Below, piece after piece: positions 24,085 through 32,859 of a stretch of 64,000 nt of DNA (positions within the stretch are counted from its first letter, which is position 1; each line of letters opens with the position of its first letter). The notes beneath the pieces are model-generated. The model was given only the letters and a program-made list of their open reading frames with translations. It did not search any database and had not been told where the DNA came from. Location: IMG/VR virus record IMGVR_UViG_3300010391_000058, positions 19,490 to 83,489 of that record; one strand, given 5' to 3'. The translations under genes and the position numbers were made by a program. Source of the stretch: a virus.

Positions 24085-24834
24085 ATGGCTACAAAAGAAA
24101 AGGGTGATAAAAAAACACCCGCAAAAAAAACCGACAAACCAAAAATGAAAGCCTTAAAAGGAAAAGGCGGTGTTAATCCTGAAGAGAATGGAACTGAAGA
24201 TATTTCAGAATTCCAGGAAACTGAAAAGACAGGACGGAAATCCACCGATGATCTGCTGAAAGAGCAGGATGCTAAAAAGAAAAAGAAGGCTGGAACAACA
24301 ATTAAAAAAGTTACATTGGCTAAAAAAGGTAGCCCAGGACTATCTGTTTCATTGGAGACTATTGAATCGGATGGGTCAATTACAAAAGATCCAAATAAAT
24401 CATTTACCAGACCTGTACATCAAAACCTTAAAAATGCTATGGCCGCCTTTGCAATACACTGGTTAATACTGAATGATTATCTCAGTACCAGATCGGTACC
24501 TGATATCAAAAAATATGATCCGGCGCTGATAGAAGGGGTTAATGTATCCGGCATCAGCATTGGAGGTAACGATGGTGAGGAAGGAATAATGATCACCGGG
24601 CAAAAAACAAGCCGGAGAAAAAAATCAATTGGGATCAATACCCCATTTGAAAGGTTTGAAGAGGTGGCAGAAACCAGGTATAAGTACATGGATGATATTG
24701 AAGCTATTGTAAAGAATATCATGACCAGGGTAGATAAATACCTAAGTGGGGAAGAGGTTGGTGAGGACAACCAGATTGAAATGAAGTTTGACGAAAACCA
24801 AACTGCAGATGAAATCAATGAGCCCGTAGATTAA
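24085..24834 (+). CDS. Lys-rich hypothetical protein with acidic tail
   Basis: 249 aa. The first ~75 residues are disordered and Lys-rich (KKTPAKKTDKPKMKALKGK), followed by a folded domain (residues about 90-220) and an acidic C-terminus. An acidic tail is common in single-strand DNA-binding proteins, but no fold was recognised. Overlaps the next gene by one base (TAATG). Confidence 0.55.
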   Translation: MATKEKGDKKTPAKKTDKPKMKALKGKGGVNPEENGTEDISEFQETEKTGRKSTDDLLKEQDAKKKKKAGTTIKKVTLAKKGSPGLSVSLETIESDGSITKDPNKSFTRPVHQNLKNAMAAFAIHWLILNDYLSTRSVPDIKKYDPALIEGVNVSGISIGGNDGEEGIMITGQKTSRRKKSIGINTPFERFEEVAETRYKYMDDIEAIVKNIMTRVDKYLSGEEVGEDNQIEMKFDENQTADEINEPVD

Positions 24835-25229
24835 TGGGTGTAAAAAAAATCATATCAAAGCAGCCTGAGCTATTTGATAAACCTGCGCTGGCAGTCATTC
24901 TCAGCATTGAGGGTGGCTGCCTTAACCGGGATGCAGGCATAGATAAAGCTGTAACCCATGCTGATAATGAAATACCCGATTGGAGCCGAAAAGCATACAT
25001 GTTTTTAATAGACAAGTATCTTAAAAATAATGACGGGGAGTTTCAATGTGAGGATGTAAGAAGCTATGCGGCCCTGGTTGACTTCCCACTTCCCCCGCAT
25101 GCACGGGCATGGGGTGGAATAATTGCGAAAGCAGCAAAGGACGGATTTATTCAGCATACAGGAATTGGGCCGGTAAGAAACGCAAAGGCCCACAGAGCAA
25201 ATGCAGCTATATGGATCAGGATAAAGTAA
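24834..25229 (+). CDS. Hypothetical protein, possible winged helix
   Basis: 131 aa. The C-terminal half (EDVRSYAALVDFPLPPHARAWG, then GFIQHTGIGPVRNAKAHRA) reads as a winged-helix domain found in phage replication regions. Function not assigned. Confidence 0.6.
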   Translation: MGVKKIISKQPELFDKPALAVILSIEGGCLNRDAGIDKAVTHADNEIPDWSRKAYMFLIDKYLKNNDGEFQCEDVRSYAALVDFPLPPHARAWGGIIAKAAKDGFIQHTGIGPVRNAKAHRANAAIWIRIK

Positions 25230-25387
25230 TACCGGATAACACACAAAAGAAAACTTACATTCTATTGGATTGGGGTGGCAATATCGAAGATAGATGTGAA
25301 ATGACAGAGGCCCAAGCAAAGAAAGTGAATGAAGATCTTTGGACCAAAGAACCAAGGCTAATAAGATGGGCACCAATAAAATACTGA
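25211..25387 (+). CDS. Small hypothetical protein
   Basis: 58 aa from the ATG at 25211, overlapping the previous gene by 19 bp; a longer frame to 25109 lies entirely in that gene and is unlikely. Contains YILLDWGGNIEDRCEMTEAQ. Function unknown. Confidence 0.5.
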   Translation: MDQDKVIPDNTQKKTYILLDWGGNIEDRCEMTEAQAKKVNEDLWTKEPRLIRWAPIKY

Positions 25388-25423
25388 AATGGCAAACGTC
25401 AAAAAAAATCAAGGTTCACCACT

Positions 25424-25555
25424 TTGAGAAAGGCTGTTTATACTCTTTGGTATTATGGCTTCATAAGTGAGTTTGAAAAGGACAGTTTTAATATGCGGAT
25501 TGATACTTCAAAGAGGCAGGATAAAATCAGGAAGCAGCAAAATAAAAGGAAATGA
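25424..25555 (+). CDS. Possible TTG-initiated small basic protein
   Basis: 43 codons from TTG to a TGA that overlaps the next ATG (ATGA). Protein RKAVYTLWYYGFISEFEKDS followed by a Lys/Gln-rich basic tail. The same frame is open back to the TGA that ends the previous gene, so readthrough is also conceivable. Weak support. Confidence 0.35.
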   Translation: MRKAVYTLWYYGFISEFEKDSFNMRIDTSKRQDKIRKQQNKRK

Positions 25556-26244
25556 AAAAGGGAATGGGCGGGCATCAATCCGCTGACAGTCGCACAATGA
25601 ATTGGCTTACGCCTAGGGAAGTTATTATGCAGTTGGGAGAATTCGATCTTGATCCCTGCAGCCCTATTAAACGGCCCTGGGATACAGCTAAGAAGCATTA
25701 CACTATTGAGGACAACGGATTGTTATTGCCATGGATCGGGAGGGTATGGCTGAACCCGCCTTATGGTGATCAGCTGGAAGCCTGGATGAAGTTAATGGCA
25801 GCTCATAACAACGGGATCGCATTGACGTTTGCCAGGACGGATACAGATGTATTTCACCGGTACATTTTCCCTGTTGCAGACAGCATATTTTTTTTAAAAA
25901 GCCGCTTATCTTTTGTTAACTTGGGAGGGATAAAAGCAAAGTCAGATGGCGGGGCCCCTTCAGTGTTTATTGCATACGGTGAATACAATAGTCAGGTTCT
26001 TGCTGATACGAAATTTGTAGGCAAACATGTACCCTTAAACTATACACCCTTCATTGTGGTTGGTATTTCGCCAACGTGGATATCGGTGGTAACGATAGCT
26101 GTAAGGCATTGCGGGGATGCAGAGCTGAAGCCGGTTTATGATATGGTTGAACGGTTGGCACCGGATAAGGTGGCCGGCAATCAGCACTGGAAAGAAAAGA
26201 TAAGGCAACAAATTCAAATAATCAGGAAAAATGGAAGTAGGTAA
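25552..26244 (+). CDS. Phage Dam-like DNA N6-adenine methyltransferase
   Basis: 230 aa. WLTPREVIMQLGEFDLDPC at residues 18-36 and the catalytic NPPY at about residue 69 match the phage DNA N-6-adenine-methyltransferase family. It methylates adenines in phage DNA, probably against host restriction. The third DNA methylase in the window. Overlaps the following small gene by 14 bp. Confidence 0.85.
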   Translation: MKKGMGGHQSADSRTMNWLTPREVIMQLGEFDLDPCSPIKRPWDTAKKHYTIEDNGLLLPWIGRVWLNPPYGDQLEAWMKLMAAHNNGIALTFARTDTDVFHRYIFPVADSIFFLKSRLSFVNLGGIKAKSDGGAPSVFIAYGEYNSQVLADTKFVGKHVPLNYTPFIVVGISPTWISVVTIAVRHCGDAELKPVYDMVERLAPDKVAGNQHWKEKIRQQIQIIRKNGSR

Positions 26245-26443
26245 TAAAATAAGTATTTTGGAATACGATCTAGGCGAAGTCAGAGAAGCAGAAATTTTGA
26301 ATATATTTAAAGAGAACGAAGATACACGCATGGATATTATTACTTATAGATACTTTGGTAAAATTTTAAAAGTTTGGCATTATAGAATAAGAAGAAGATT
26401 TGAGTTTGAGTCTGCAATTGAGCAAGCTGAAAAATATAAATAA
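26231..26443 (+). CDS. Hypothetical small protein
   Basis: 70 aa: KISILEYDLGEVREAEILNI and a basic RIRRRFEFESAIEQAEKYK end. Directly abutting the next gene. Function unknown. Confidence 0.55.
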   Translation: MEVGNKISILEYDLGEVREAEILNIFKENEDTRMDIITYRYFGKILKVWHYRIRRRFEFESAIEQAEKYK

Positions 26444-26743
26444 ATGAGTATAGAGATTACAGATAATCTATTAAAGGAATTGATTGAATTATGTAAGTGC
26501 GAAGTTTCAATCTCGGTGAATACTCATCGAAATTATTATGAAACAGTAGAAGATAACTTGCGTGATGTTATTGACAATAAGGAAGTATCTGATGAGGTGT
26601 ACCAGGAAATGAAAAGAAGAGACACTGTTATTCGTGTCCAAGCTTATCCGGATACTCCAGTCGGTTTTTACTCAGCATACCATTGGGATATCAGTATAGC
26701 ACTGCAGGAAGTTATTGAATCAATTAAAGCAGAAAGGAAGTAA
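26444..26743 (+). CDS. Hypothetical protein
   Basis: 99 aa. LLKELIELCKCEVSISVNTH, then VEDNLRDVIDNKEVSDEVYQ. Acidic, mixed alpha/beta. Its last base overlaps the helicase start. No family recognised. Confidence 0.55.
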   Translation: MSIEITDNLLKELIELCKCEVSISVNTHRNYYETVEDNLRDVIDNKEVSDEVYQEMKRRDTVIRVQAYPDTPVGFYSAYHWDISIALQEVIESIKAERK

Positions 26744-28455
26744 TGGGAGCTATAATTACAGAAACTCAGAAAGGTTTTGAAGTGAAGATCATTCCCTATG
26801 ACGAAGGGATAAAGAATGCATTTAAAGGCATTAAGTATTCATGGTACCGGGGCCAGGATAAGACTTGGGTTGTTCCAAAATACCAGCAAGATGAGCTTGA
26901 AAGGGTAAAAAAGAGATTGGGAATCATGAACGATCCGGTTATTGAAATGGAAGAGCAGTATGGTGTAATACCACCACATCCCGATCTTAATATTGATTTG
27001 AAATTAAAAAGGCCATTGCTTAAATTTCAGGAACCGGGAGTTGCTATAGCTATCCAATGGAAAAAATCTATTTGCGGGGATGATATGGGCCTTGCAAAAT
27101 CAAGCACAGCAATAGCAGTAGCCAAGGCGCTGAACAGTAAATGTGTCCTGGTTATCTGCACGAACCTTGCAAAATACAATTGGCAGAATGAGATTATGAT
27201 TGCTGACGGGCAAAAAAGCATGGTGATCAGCGATTCAGGAGTAAGCAGCTGGCAGCTTTATTACAAAAATGGTAATATCAAATACTTTATAGTCAACTAT
27301 GAATCGTTAAAAAAATACTTTGTTAAACCAGGCTGGAAAAAACCACCGGGCCAATTCAGGTTATCAGCTATTCCTTTCCGGGAATGCATCAGCTTATTTG
27401 ATTTTGTTATTGTAGATGAAAGTCATAATTGTGCCAACCCGGAGACACTACAGAGCCGGTTTGTCCGGGGTATTTGCAAGGATAAGCCTGCAGTAATATG
27501 TTTGACGGGCACAATCTTAACCAATAGTGTAAAGGATATCGCAAACCAGCTATTGATCGTTGACAGGCTGAAGGACGTTGTTTCTCATATACCACACCCG
27601 GTTGATCAATATGGCAGGCCAACAGACAGGGATGGATATACTAGATTCTTAAACAGGTATTGCAATGGCGGGAACGGAGAAAGCAATTTGAATGAGCTGC
27701 AGTATAGGTTACGGATGATATGTTATTTCCGGAGACAGAAGTCAGAGGTGTTGAAGGATCTGCCTGACAAGATAAGGAATGTAATGTATTGCGATATCAC
27801 AAACAGGGAAGAGTACGATAAGTTTGAAAAGGAATTCATTGCTTACCTGAAAGAGATAAAGGCCTCAAATAATCCGAATAAAAAGGCCATGCTTGCCGGG
27901 CAGATGTTGGTTAAATTAGGAGCACTCAGAGAAATAGCTGCCCGGGGAAAGATTGGAGCAGCAAAAGAGTATGTTGATCAAGTAACCAGCTCAGGGAAAA
28001 AGGTTGTGATATTCGCTCACCACAGATCAGTGATTACCGAATTAAAAAAGAATTTTGGTTCATGTTCAATAACCGGGGAAGATGATAGTGACCACCGGCA
28101 GCGGTCAATAAAAAGTTTTCAGAACAACCCAAAAGAAAATAAAATTACCTGCAGCCTGAAAGTGGCAGGTGAATCTATTACTCTTACAGCGGCTTCTGAT
28201 GTTCTTTCAGTAGAACAACCGTTGACCGATGCCCGGCTGGAGCAGTGTATTGACAGGCTTCACAGGATAGGGCAGGTAAATAAAGTTATGGCAGCTATTC
28301 TTTTGGCCCGGAAAACAGTTGATGTGTATGTATATCACAATATCATTTTAAAGAAAAGGGATTTGCTGCAGGCAGTAACCGGTGATCATGGGCAGGGCCC
28401 GGATCAGATAATTGATGATATGCTGGAATACTTTTCAAAGAGAGAAAAAGAGTAA
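26743..28455 (+). CDS. SNF2-family (HARP-like) DNA helicase/translocase
   Basis: 570 aa. Motif I is GDDMGLAKSS (112-121) instead of the usual GLGKT, motif II DESH (225-228), motif III LTGT (254-257), motif VI near residue 510 DRLHRIGQ. The N-terminal ~95 residues (SWYRGQDKTWVVPK) resemble the HARP-like start of phage SMARCAL1-type proteins. Predicted ATP-dependent DNA translocase for fork remodelling or replication. The altered Walker A deserves attention. Confidence 0.9.
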   Translation: MGAIITETQKGFEVKIIPYDEGIKNAFKGIKYSWYRGQDKTWVVPKYQQDELERVKKRLGIMNDPVIEMEEQYGVIPPHPDLNIDLKLKRPLLKFQEPGVAIAIQWKKSICGDDMGLAKSSTAIAVAKALNSKCVLVICTNLAKYNWQNEIMIADGQKSMVISDSGVSSWQLYYKNGNIKYFIVNYESLKKYFVKPGWKKPPGQFRLSAIPFRECISLFDFVIVDESHNCANPETLQSRFVRGICKDKPAVICLTGTILTNSVKDIANQLLIVDRLKDVVSHIPHPVDQYGRPTDRDGYTRFLNRYCNGGNGESNLNELQYRLRMICYFRRQKSEVLKDLPDKIRNVMYCDITNREEYDKFEKEFIAYLKEIKASNNPNKKAMLAGQMLVKLGALREIAARGKIGAAKEYVDQVTSSGKKVVIFAHHRSVITELKKNFGSCSITGEDDSDHRQRSIKSFQNNPKENKITCSLKVAGESITLTAASDVLSVEQPLTDARLEQCIDRLHRIGQVNKVMAAILLARKTVDVYVYHNIILKKRDLLQAVTGDHGQGPDQIIDDMLEYFSKREKE

Positions 28456-28457
28456 TT

Positions 28458-28736
28458 ATGAAAAGATATTTAATTGCAGTTGATAAACAGGTTACAACAA
28501 CAAACCGTTTGGGTAGCCCGTTAATGCTATTTGAAATTACAGACGGTGTGATTAGACTTATGTCCTCTAGGATTATTGAGGCAATGCCAACAGAATTTGC
28601 ATTTATAATGGAGGTAGAAAAAACAATTCATGATCTTAAACGACTTTATAAGTTTGAAATGAACCAGGTCTATTTATTGTCCGATTTTCCAGTTGTATTA
28701 AAGGATAGGGATGTTAAAAACAGATTCGTACTTTAA
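28458..28736 (+). CDS. Hypothetical protein
   Basis: 92 aa following the helicase by two bases. MKRYLIAVDKQVTTTNRLGS and FIMEVEKTIHDLKRLYKFEM suggest a compact alpha/beta fold. Unknown. Confidence 0.55.
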   Translation: MKRYLIAVDKQVTTTNRLGSPLMLFEITDGVIRLMSSRIIEAMPTEFAFIMEVEKTIHDLKRLYKFEMNQVYLLSDFPVVLKDRDVKNRFVL

Positions 28737-28738
28737 AG

Positions 28739-29056
28739 GTGGGAAATAATTCAACGATATCAGGATTGGAGCGAAGGGTTTTTAAATATGACAGCTCAAA
28801 GGCAGATAAAAGATTTTTTAAGCAAAAGATCGTTGATTTTGTAAGGGAAAAGCCAGATGGCAAGAGCTATACTCAGTATCTTATTGATGCAATTTGGTTA
28901 AGGAATAATAAGGGTGAGACAACAAAGTACATGTATTTCAATGACCGGATACAGCAATTATTTATTGACAGATATTTTTACAGTTGGGCTAGAAAGATGA
29001 TTGGTTTTATCGAAGAGGAAGCTGAACGTGCATACGGGAAAAATACATCGGCATAA
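28739..29056 (+). CDS. Hypothetical protein, GTG start
   Basis: 105 aa from GTG. Basic: RRVFKYDSSKADKRFFKQKI, YSWARKMIGFIEEEAERAYG. No ATG is available near the 5' end. Its stop is followed by the HNH-like gene. Unknown function. Confidence 0.5.
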   Translation: MGNNSTISGLERRVFKYDSSKADKRFFKQKIVDFVREKPDGKSYTQYLIDAIWLRNNKGETTKYMYFNDRIQQLFIDRYFYSWARKMIGFIEEEAERAYGKNTSA

Positions 29057-29107
29057 GTGCGGAATGGATCAATTAAATGTTTAAATTTAAAGAGCAAAAA
29101 AGTTACT

Positions 29108-29623
29108 ATGCTTACTGATTATTTAAAAAAGAGACAGGAACATATTTTTGCAGGCAGGCCGTTGCGGGAAAAGAAAGTTCATACATTAAACCAGGTATCG
29201 CCAAAGACAGCTGCAAAAAAAGCCGAACAGAAAAAGGAAGAAAAAAAGAAACAAGCTAATGGAACCGGTAAACTATCGTTGAAGAAATGGTTTTTGGATA
29301 TTGAAGAAAAACATTGGTCAAGCGGAATGTGTTGTTGTATGGAATGTGGAGTAGCAATTCCAAGATCATTTGCTAAGTTCGCAACGGCTCATTTATTACC
29401 AAAGAAACTTTTTAATTCAATAAAAACACATGAGCTTAATTATCTCATATTGGGTGCCGGTTGCGGATGCCACGATAAAACAGATCGGGTAGATAAATTC
29501 AGTCAAATGAAAGTATGGCCGGAGGCAGCACGAAGGATTAAAGAAATGATACCCTTACTTCCATTTGATGAACTTAAATATTTATCAGGACAATTAATGA
29601 CAGCACTAGAAAATACGCCATGA
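29108..29623 (+). CDS. HNH-like zinc-containing protein
   Basis: 171 aa from the ATG at 29108 (GTG at 29057 possible). After a Lys-rich linker, residues about 75-140 contain CCCMECG, then TAHLLPKKLF and CGCHDKTD, the spacing of a zinc-stabilised HNH/NinG-like nuclease core. Probably a structure-specific nuclease of the recombination region. Overlaps the next gene by 4 bases. Confidence 0.6.
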   Translation: MLTDYLKKRQEHIFAGRPLREKKVHTLNQVSPKTAAKKAEQKKEEKKKQANGTGKLSLKKWFLDIEEKHWSSGMCCCMECGVAIPRSFAKFATAHLLPKKLFNSIKTHELNYLILGAGCGCHDKTDRVDKFSQMKVWPEAARRIKEMIPLLPFDELKYLSGQLMTALENTP

Positions 29624-29997
29624 TAAACGCAAGTGAATTAAGAATCGGAAATTTTGTATTGAACGGAAACGGTAAGTATACAAAAATCACTTACCATGAA
29701 ATAAGGTACGCCCAAATTTATCCAGATAATAATTACAACCCAATTCCGCTTACCCCTGAAATATTAGAAAAAAGTGGGTTTAAAAAGATTCAGGACTCTT
29801 TTGACCGTGCGGAATGGAGTAAATTAACCACTGGTAAAATTGTGAGCCTTCAACAAGATGGAGTGCCTGGTAATTTTGAAGCCATTAAACAGCCTTTTAT
29901 TTTTAAGTGGGATTGGCTTGAAGAAGCGAAGATTCAAATTACACACTTACACCAACTTCAAAACCTTTACTTTGCATTAACAAATTCTGAATTATAG
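29620..29997 (+). CDS. Conserved phage protein (LRIGN family)
   Basis: 125 aa. Starts NASELRIGNFVLNG, has PIPLTPEILEKSGFKK and ends LHQLQNLYFALTNSEL. This pattern is very common in Bacteroidetes phages and mobile elements, usually annotated hypothetical. A host-range clue rather than a functional one. Confidence 0.75.
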   Translation: MINASELRIGNFVLNGNGKYTKITYHEIRYAQIYPDNNYNPIPLTPEILEKSGFKKIQDSFDRAEWSKLTTGKIVSLQQDGVPGNFEAIKQPFIFKWDWLEEAKIQITHLHQLQNLYFALTNSEL

Positions 29998-30004
29998 TAA
30001 ACTT

Positions 30005-30427
30005 ATGAGTACAAAGGAACTAACATTTAATAGAGAAAGGTTTGCTACTGCAAGTCTTATTTACAGAAATGAAAATGAACTTACTGTAGAGAAATTCGCA
30101 GAACGAATGGGCGTTTCCAGCTATGTTATTAATGCCTACGAATTGAAGAGAAGCGGGCCCACCTTACATACTGCAATCAACTTCTGCAGGATTACAGGAA
30201 ACGATTTCTATTCTTTTATAGATGAGGGATCAAAAAAAAATCCGCAGTGTAGTTTAACCGATATTAATAAAATTGATACCGGTTGCGATTTTAATTTTAA
30301 GCCAGAAACTATTAAACTTGAAATGAAGGAAGAGAAGGGAAAGTATTTTGTAAGAATTAATGGCGGCGGGGATTGGATTGCTGCCGATTGGAACAAGGGG
30401 GAAAGCACCGTTAGAATTCATTATTAA
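30005..30427 (+). CDS. HTH (XRE-like) protein
   Basis: 140 aa. Residues about 10-65 form a Cro/CI-type helix-turn-helix (VEKFAERMGVSSYVINAYEL, then RITGNDFYSF). C-terminal ~50 residues are a beta domain. Possible regulator of middle or late genes; distinct from the XRE protein at 18206. Confidence 0.65.
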   Translation: MSTKELTFNRERFATASLIYRNENELTVEKFAERMGVSSYVINAYELKRSGPTLHTAINFCRITGNDFYSFIDEGSKKNPQCSLTDINKIDTGCDFNFKPETIKLEMKEEKGKYFVRINGGGDWIAADWNKGESTVRIHY

Positions 30428-30442
30428 AACCAAAATAAGACT

Positions 30443-30736
30443 ATGACCAAGTGGATAAGCATTACAGAGGTTAAACCTTTTGTAATTAAAAAGACTAAGA
30501 CTTTTTGGATCGTAACAAAAGAAGGTAATCAGCATTTAGGAATAATACAATGGTATGCTCCTTGGCGTAAATATTCTTTCTTTCCAAAGCCGGATACTGT
30601 TTGGGAGACACAATGCCTGAAAGATGTAACGGCCTTCATTGAAAACCTTATGGTTGAGCACAAAAAAGAATTACAAAACAGAAAAAAGCAAGATCATGGG
30701 ATTACCAGTAAAAACAAAAGGCGGCCAAATGAATAA
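30443..30736 (+). CDS. Conserved phage protein (WRKYxFxP family)
   Basis: 97 aa. LGIIQWYAPWRKYSFFPKPD and CLKDVTAFIENL match a small family frequent in Bacteroidetes phages. Basic tail. Probably a compact beta fold of unknown role. Overlaps a basic mini-ORF. Confidence 0.7.
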   Translation: MTKWISITEVKPFVIKKTKTFWIVTKEGNQHLGIIQWYAPWRKYSFFPKPDTVWETQCLKDVTAFIENLMVEHKKELQNRKKQDHGITSKNKRRPNE

Positions 30737-30806
30737 GGCCCAAAAAAAGAAAAGGAATCACAGAGAGAAGATGAAAAAGAATTCACGAAGAGCAAACCGG
30801 CGCTGA
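30696..30806 (+). CDS. Small very basic protein (36 aa)
   Basis: ORF from ATG 30696 to TGA 30806, coding a Lys/Arg-rich peptide (NKAQKKKRNHREKMKKNSRR). Similar in kind to the 42-aa basic ORF at 17448. It overlaps the genes on both sides (ATGAT junction at 30804), as real phage genes do here. Possibly nucleic-acid-binding. Confidence 0.45.
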   Translation: MGLPVKTKGGQMNKAQKKKRNHREKMKKNSRRANRR

Positions 30807-31024
30807 TGAGGCATTTTAATTGTCATGCCAGGAGTAGGCAGAATCGGAAACGGCTGATAGATAAAAGTACTCACCGGAATTTAATACCGATGAAAATAAC
30901 CCCGGTGCCCAAAGTGGTGAATGAGAAACTTATAAATTATAGTCTAAAGGACTGTATTATCATTATTGATACTCCAGGATGTTGGGGATCAAACTTCGAT
31001 CATGGTATGCATGGAAGAAGGTAA
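30806..31024 (+). CDS. Hypothetical small protein
   Basis: 72 aa from 30806; ATG at 30890 (MKITPVPKVV) is an alternative start and may be better, as the first 28 residues look like out-of-frame Arg/His-rich sequence. The C-terminal part KDCIIIIDTPGCWGSNFDHG is beta-rich. Unknown. Confidence 0.4.
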   Translation: MRHFNCHARSRQNRKRLIDKSTHRNLIPMKITPVPKVVNEKLINYSLKDCIIIIDTPGCWGSNFDHGMHGRR

Positions 31025-31036
31025 ATATAAAGAGAT

Positions 31037-31387
31037 ATGTGTTGTAATATTCCAGCTAATATAATGGATTGTTGTTCAAAACCTGATTGGGCTGGTACAG
31101 TCAAGATGATTGAAGATTGCGGGTTTGAAATTCCCACTTGGAGCAGGCATGCTATTTTAGACGGCAAATGTACCTCAGTAAATATCGGCCCGGATAACGG
31201 CGAAGGAATTCCGTTTGTTGATATTGAAGAAAGGGGCTGGAAAAGTCAGAGGTTCCTGCATCCATATAAACAACTTGCAAAGGCTATTGTATTTAACATT
31301 CTGAACCCGGATTGGGCTGAACGAAAAAAGCAGGAAATAAAAGAATGGATGGATGAAAAAATACCGGAGTTTATCCGGCCAATATAA
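31037..31387 (+). CDS. Hypothetical protein
   Basis: 116 aa. Cys-containing N-terminus (MCCNIPANIMDCC), middle VDIEERGWKSQRFLHPYKQL, helical C-terminus. No family recognised. Precedes a HTH-like gene by five bases. Confidence 0.55.
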   Translation: MCCNIPANIMDCCSKPDWAGTVKMIEDCGFEIPTWSRHAILDGKCTSVNIGPDNGEGIPFVDIEERGWKSQRFLHPYKQLAKAIVFNILNPDWAERKKQEIKEWMDEKIPEFIRPI

Positions 31388-31392
31388 AATAT

Positions 31393-31653
31393 ATGATACA
31401 AGAAAAGGTTAGAAAAAAGAGGCTGGAGCTGCCGGATGATGCGAAGGAATTTATTATGGCTAATTATCAAAGCATGTCCGTTCCGGATATGGCAAAGAAG
31501 ATGAAGCGGGGCAGTACAACGGTATATGGCTGGATGAAAGATCTGCAGCTGAAGCCCAAAGGCCTTACGATTACAAATGATCACCCCTTTAAAAAGAGTA
31601 ACCGGAACCTGGAGGCATTTTTAACCAGCTGCAGGAACGATAGAATAAAATAA
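31393..31653 (+). CDS. Homeodomain-like HTH protein
   Basis: 86 aa. LPDDAKEFIMANYQSMSVPD MAKKMKRGSTTVYGWMKDLQ form three helices of a terminase- or transposase-type helix-turn-helix. Probably DNA-binding and regulatory. Confidence 0.6.
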   Translation: MIQEKVRKKRLELPDDAKEFIMANYQSMSVPDMAKKMKRGSTTVYGWMKDLQLKPKGLTITNDHPFKKSNRNLEAFLTSCRNDRIK

Positions 31654-31657
31654 AACG

Positions 31658-31930
31658 ATGCCAAAAAACAAACTTTACGGTGTGCAGCAAGCAATGGCTC
31701 AGGTAGAACAATCTAAGTCCAGAAGAGCAGCTGAATATAAAAGGGCTTTTCTTGCTGTTGCAGCCTTATCAAAGTTGACCAGGATTAGTATTAAGCCCAC
31801 TCATGGATATCAGGGAAATTGCAGGTGGCAGGTTAATGCTTTTGGAAAGATATTTTATAATTACGATTTGATTGAAGCTTTAAGAGAAGTCGCAATTTTA
31901 GGAAGTAAACTATATGAGAAACAGCACTAA
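31658..31930 (+). CDS. Hypothetical protein
   Basis: 90 aa. Basic helix (AQVEQSKSRRAAEYKRAFLA) and a C-terminal WQVNAFGKIFYNYDLIEALR segment. The next gene, overlapping by 17 bp, shows a loosely similar layout (WQMSIINFKTKERYQV), so the two may be distant paralogues. Confidence 0.5.
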   Translation: MPKNKLYGVQQAMAQVEQSKSRRAAEYKRAFLAVAALSKLTRISIKPTHGYQGNCRWQVNAFGKIFYNYDLIEALREVAILGSKLYEKQH

Positions 31931-32105
31931 ACTTAAAAAGATATTGGAGGATAATACCATAGGTTTATCTACTTCAAATCACAATTGGCAAATGTCAATC
32001 ATCAATTTCAAAACCAAAGAAAGATATCAGGTGGAAGGAAAAAGTTTTACGGAAGTAATAAATAAAGCATTTAAACAATATGGCATCGGCAGGCGCAGAC
32101 TTTAG
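31914..32105 (+). CDS. Hypothetical small protein
   Basis: 63 aa: STKLKKILEDNTIGLSTSNH then WQMSIINFKTKERYQVEGKS. Overlaps both neighbours, by 17 and 26 bp. Unknown. Confidence 0.5.
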   Translation: MRNSTKLKKILEDNTIGLSTSNHNWQMSIINFKTKERYQVEGKSFTEVINKAFKQYGIGRRRL

Positions 32106-32580
32106 TAATGATCGAAAGTACAGGTACAGACTTTGGAGAATATGGGATGATTCTCTTCCAAGGGCTATGCTTATTGGTTTGAACCCATCCACTGCAAACG
32201 AAAATAAAAACGATAACACCATTAATATTTTAATTCGTGTTATGACAACTTTGGGATATGGTGGATTTTATATGATGAACTGTTTTGCTTTTATAGCCAG
32301 CAAACCAGAACTACTTAAACACAACCAGCTGTCCGATGAATGGAACAATAATTTTCTTATAGTAACAGCCGGGGAATGTTCAGATGTAATTTTCGCATGG
32401 GGAAGCTTTGAGATCATTAAAGAGACGGGCAGAGATAAAGAGCTTATGGAGCTATTTCCGAATGCATTATGTTTCGGCCATAATCAAAATGGAACACCGT
32501 TTCATCCCAGGGCACTTAGTTATAAAGGATTACTTAACAAACCTGAACTTATAAAATTTTCATCAAATGGCAGAGAATAG
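32080..32580 (+). CDS. DUF1643 family protein
   Basis: 166 aa. RYRLWRIWDDSLPRAMLIGLNPSTAN, then NCFAFIASKP and FCFGHNQNGTPFHPRALSY follow DUF1643, a uracil-DNA-glycosylase-like family widespread in phages. Biochemical role not established. Ends with TAG, overlapping the interrupted gene by 14 bp. Confidence 0.8.
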   Translation: MASAGADFSNDRKYRYRLWRIWDDSLPRAMLIGLNPSTANENKNDNTINILIRVMTTLGYGGFYMMNCFAFIASKPELLKHNQLSDEWNNNFLIVTAGECSDVIFAWGSFEIIKETGRDKELMELFPNALCFGHNQNGTPFHPRALSYKGLLNKPELIKFSSNGRE

Positions 32581-32833
32581 ATTTATAGTTGCTGAAGTTT
32601 CTAAAAATTGGGAGCAAGGCAATTTTTAGCAAGGAGACAATAAAGAACTTGAATTGTTGTCTCAAAGGTTTGAACTGGTTATCAATACCAATTTTGAAAG
32701 AGGGTATAAATTATCAGATTGGAAAACCAGCGTGTTTGTTCATGATGGAGTAGTAAGCGAAACTATTATTGCGATTTTCGAAAAAATTGTTGATTTCACT
32801 TATAAAGGCTTTAAAGAACAGGAGGAAAATTAA
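32567..32833 (+). pseudogene. Small gene interrupted by in-frame TAG
   Basis: ATG at 32567 opens MAENRFIVAEVSKNWEQGNF, then TAG at 32627-32629, then the same frame continues with coding-like sequence (SQRFELVINTNFERGYKLSD; AIFEKIVDFTYKGFKEQEEN) to TAA at 32831. Both halves belong to one small protein type typical of Bacteroidetes phages. TAG ends other genes here, so this is a nonsense mutation, a sequence error or a readthrough site (context TAG CAA). Confidence 0.65.
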
Positions 32834-32859
32834 TGGCAGAGAGTAACAAAAGGTAACGG

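Noticed and set aside
26497-26506. GTGCGAAGTT inside the coding gene at 26444, another 10-base antisense match to the leader element
   Set aside because: It lies in a normal coding region without promoter, hairpin or terminator; about 0.1 such match is expected by chance in the window.
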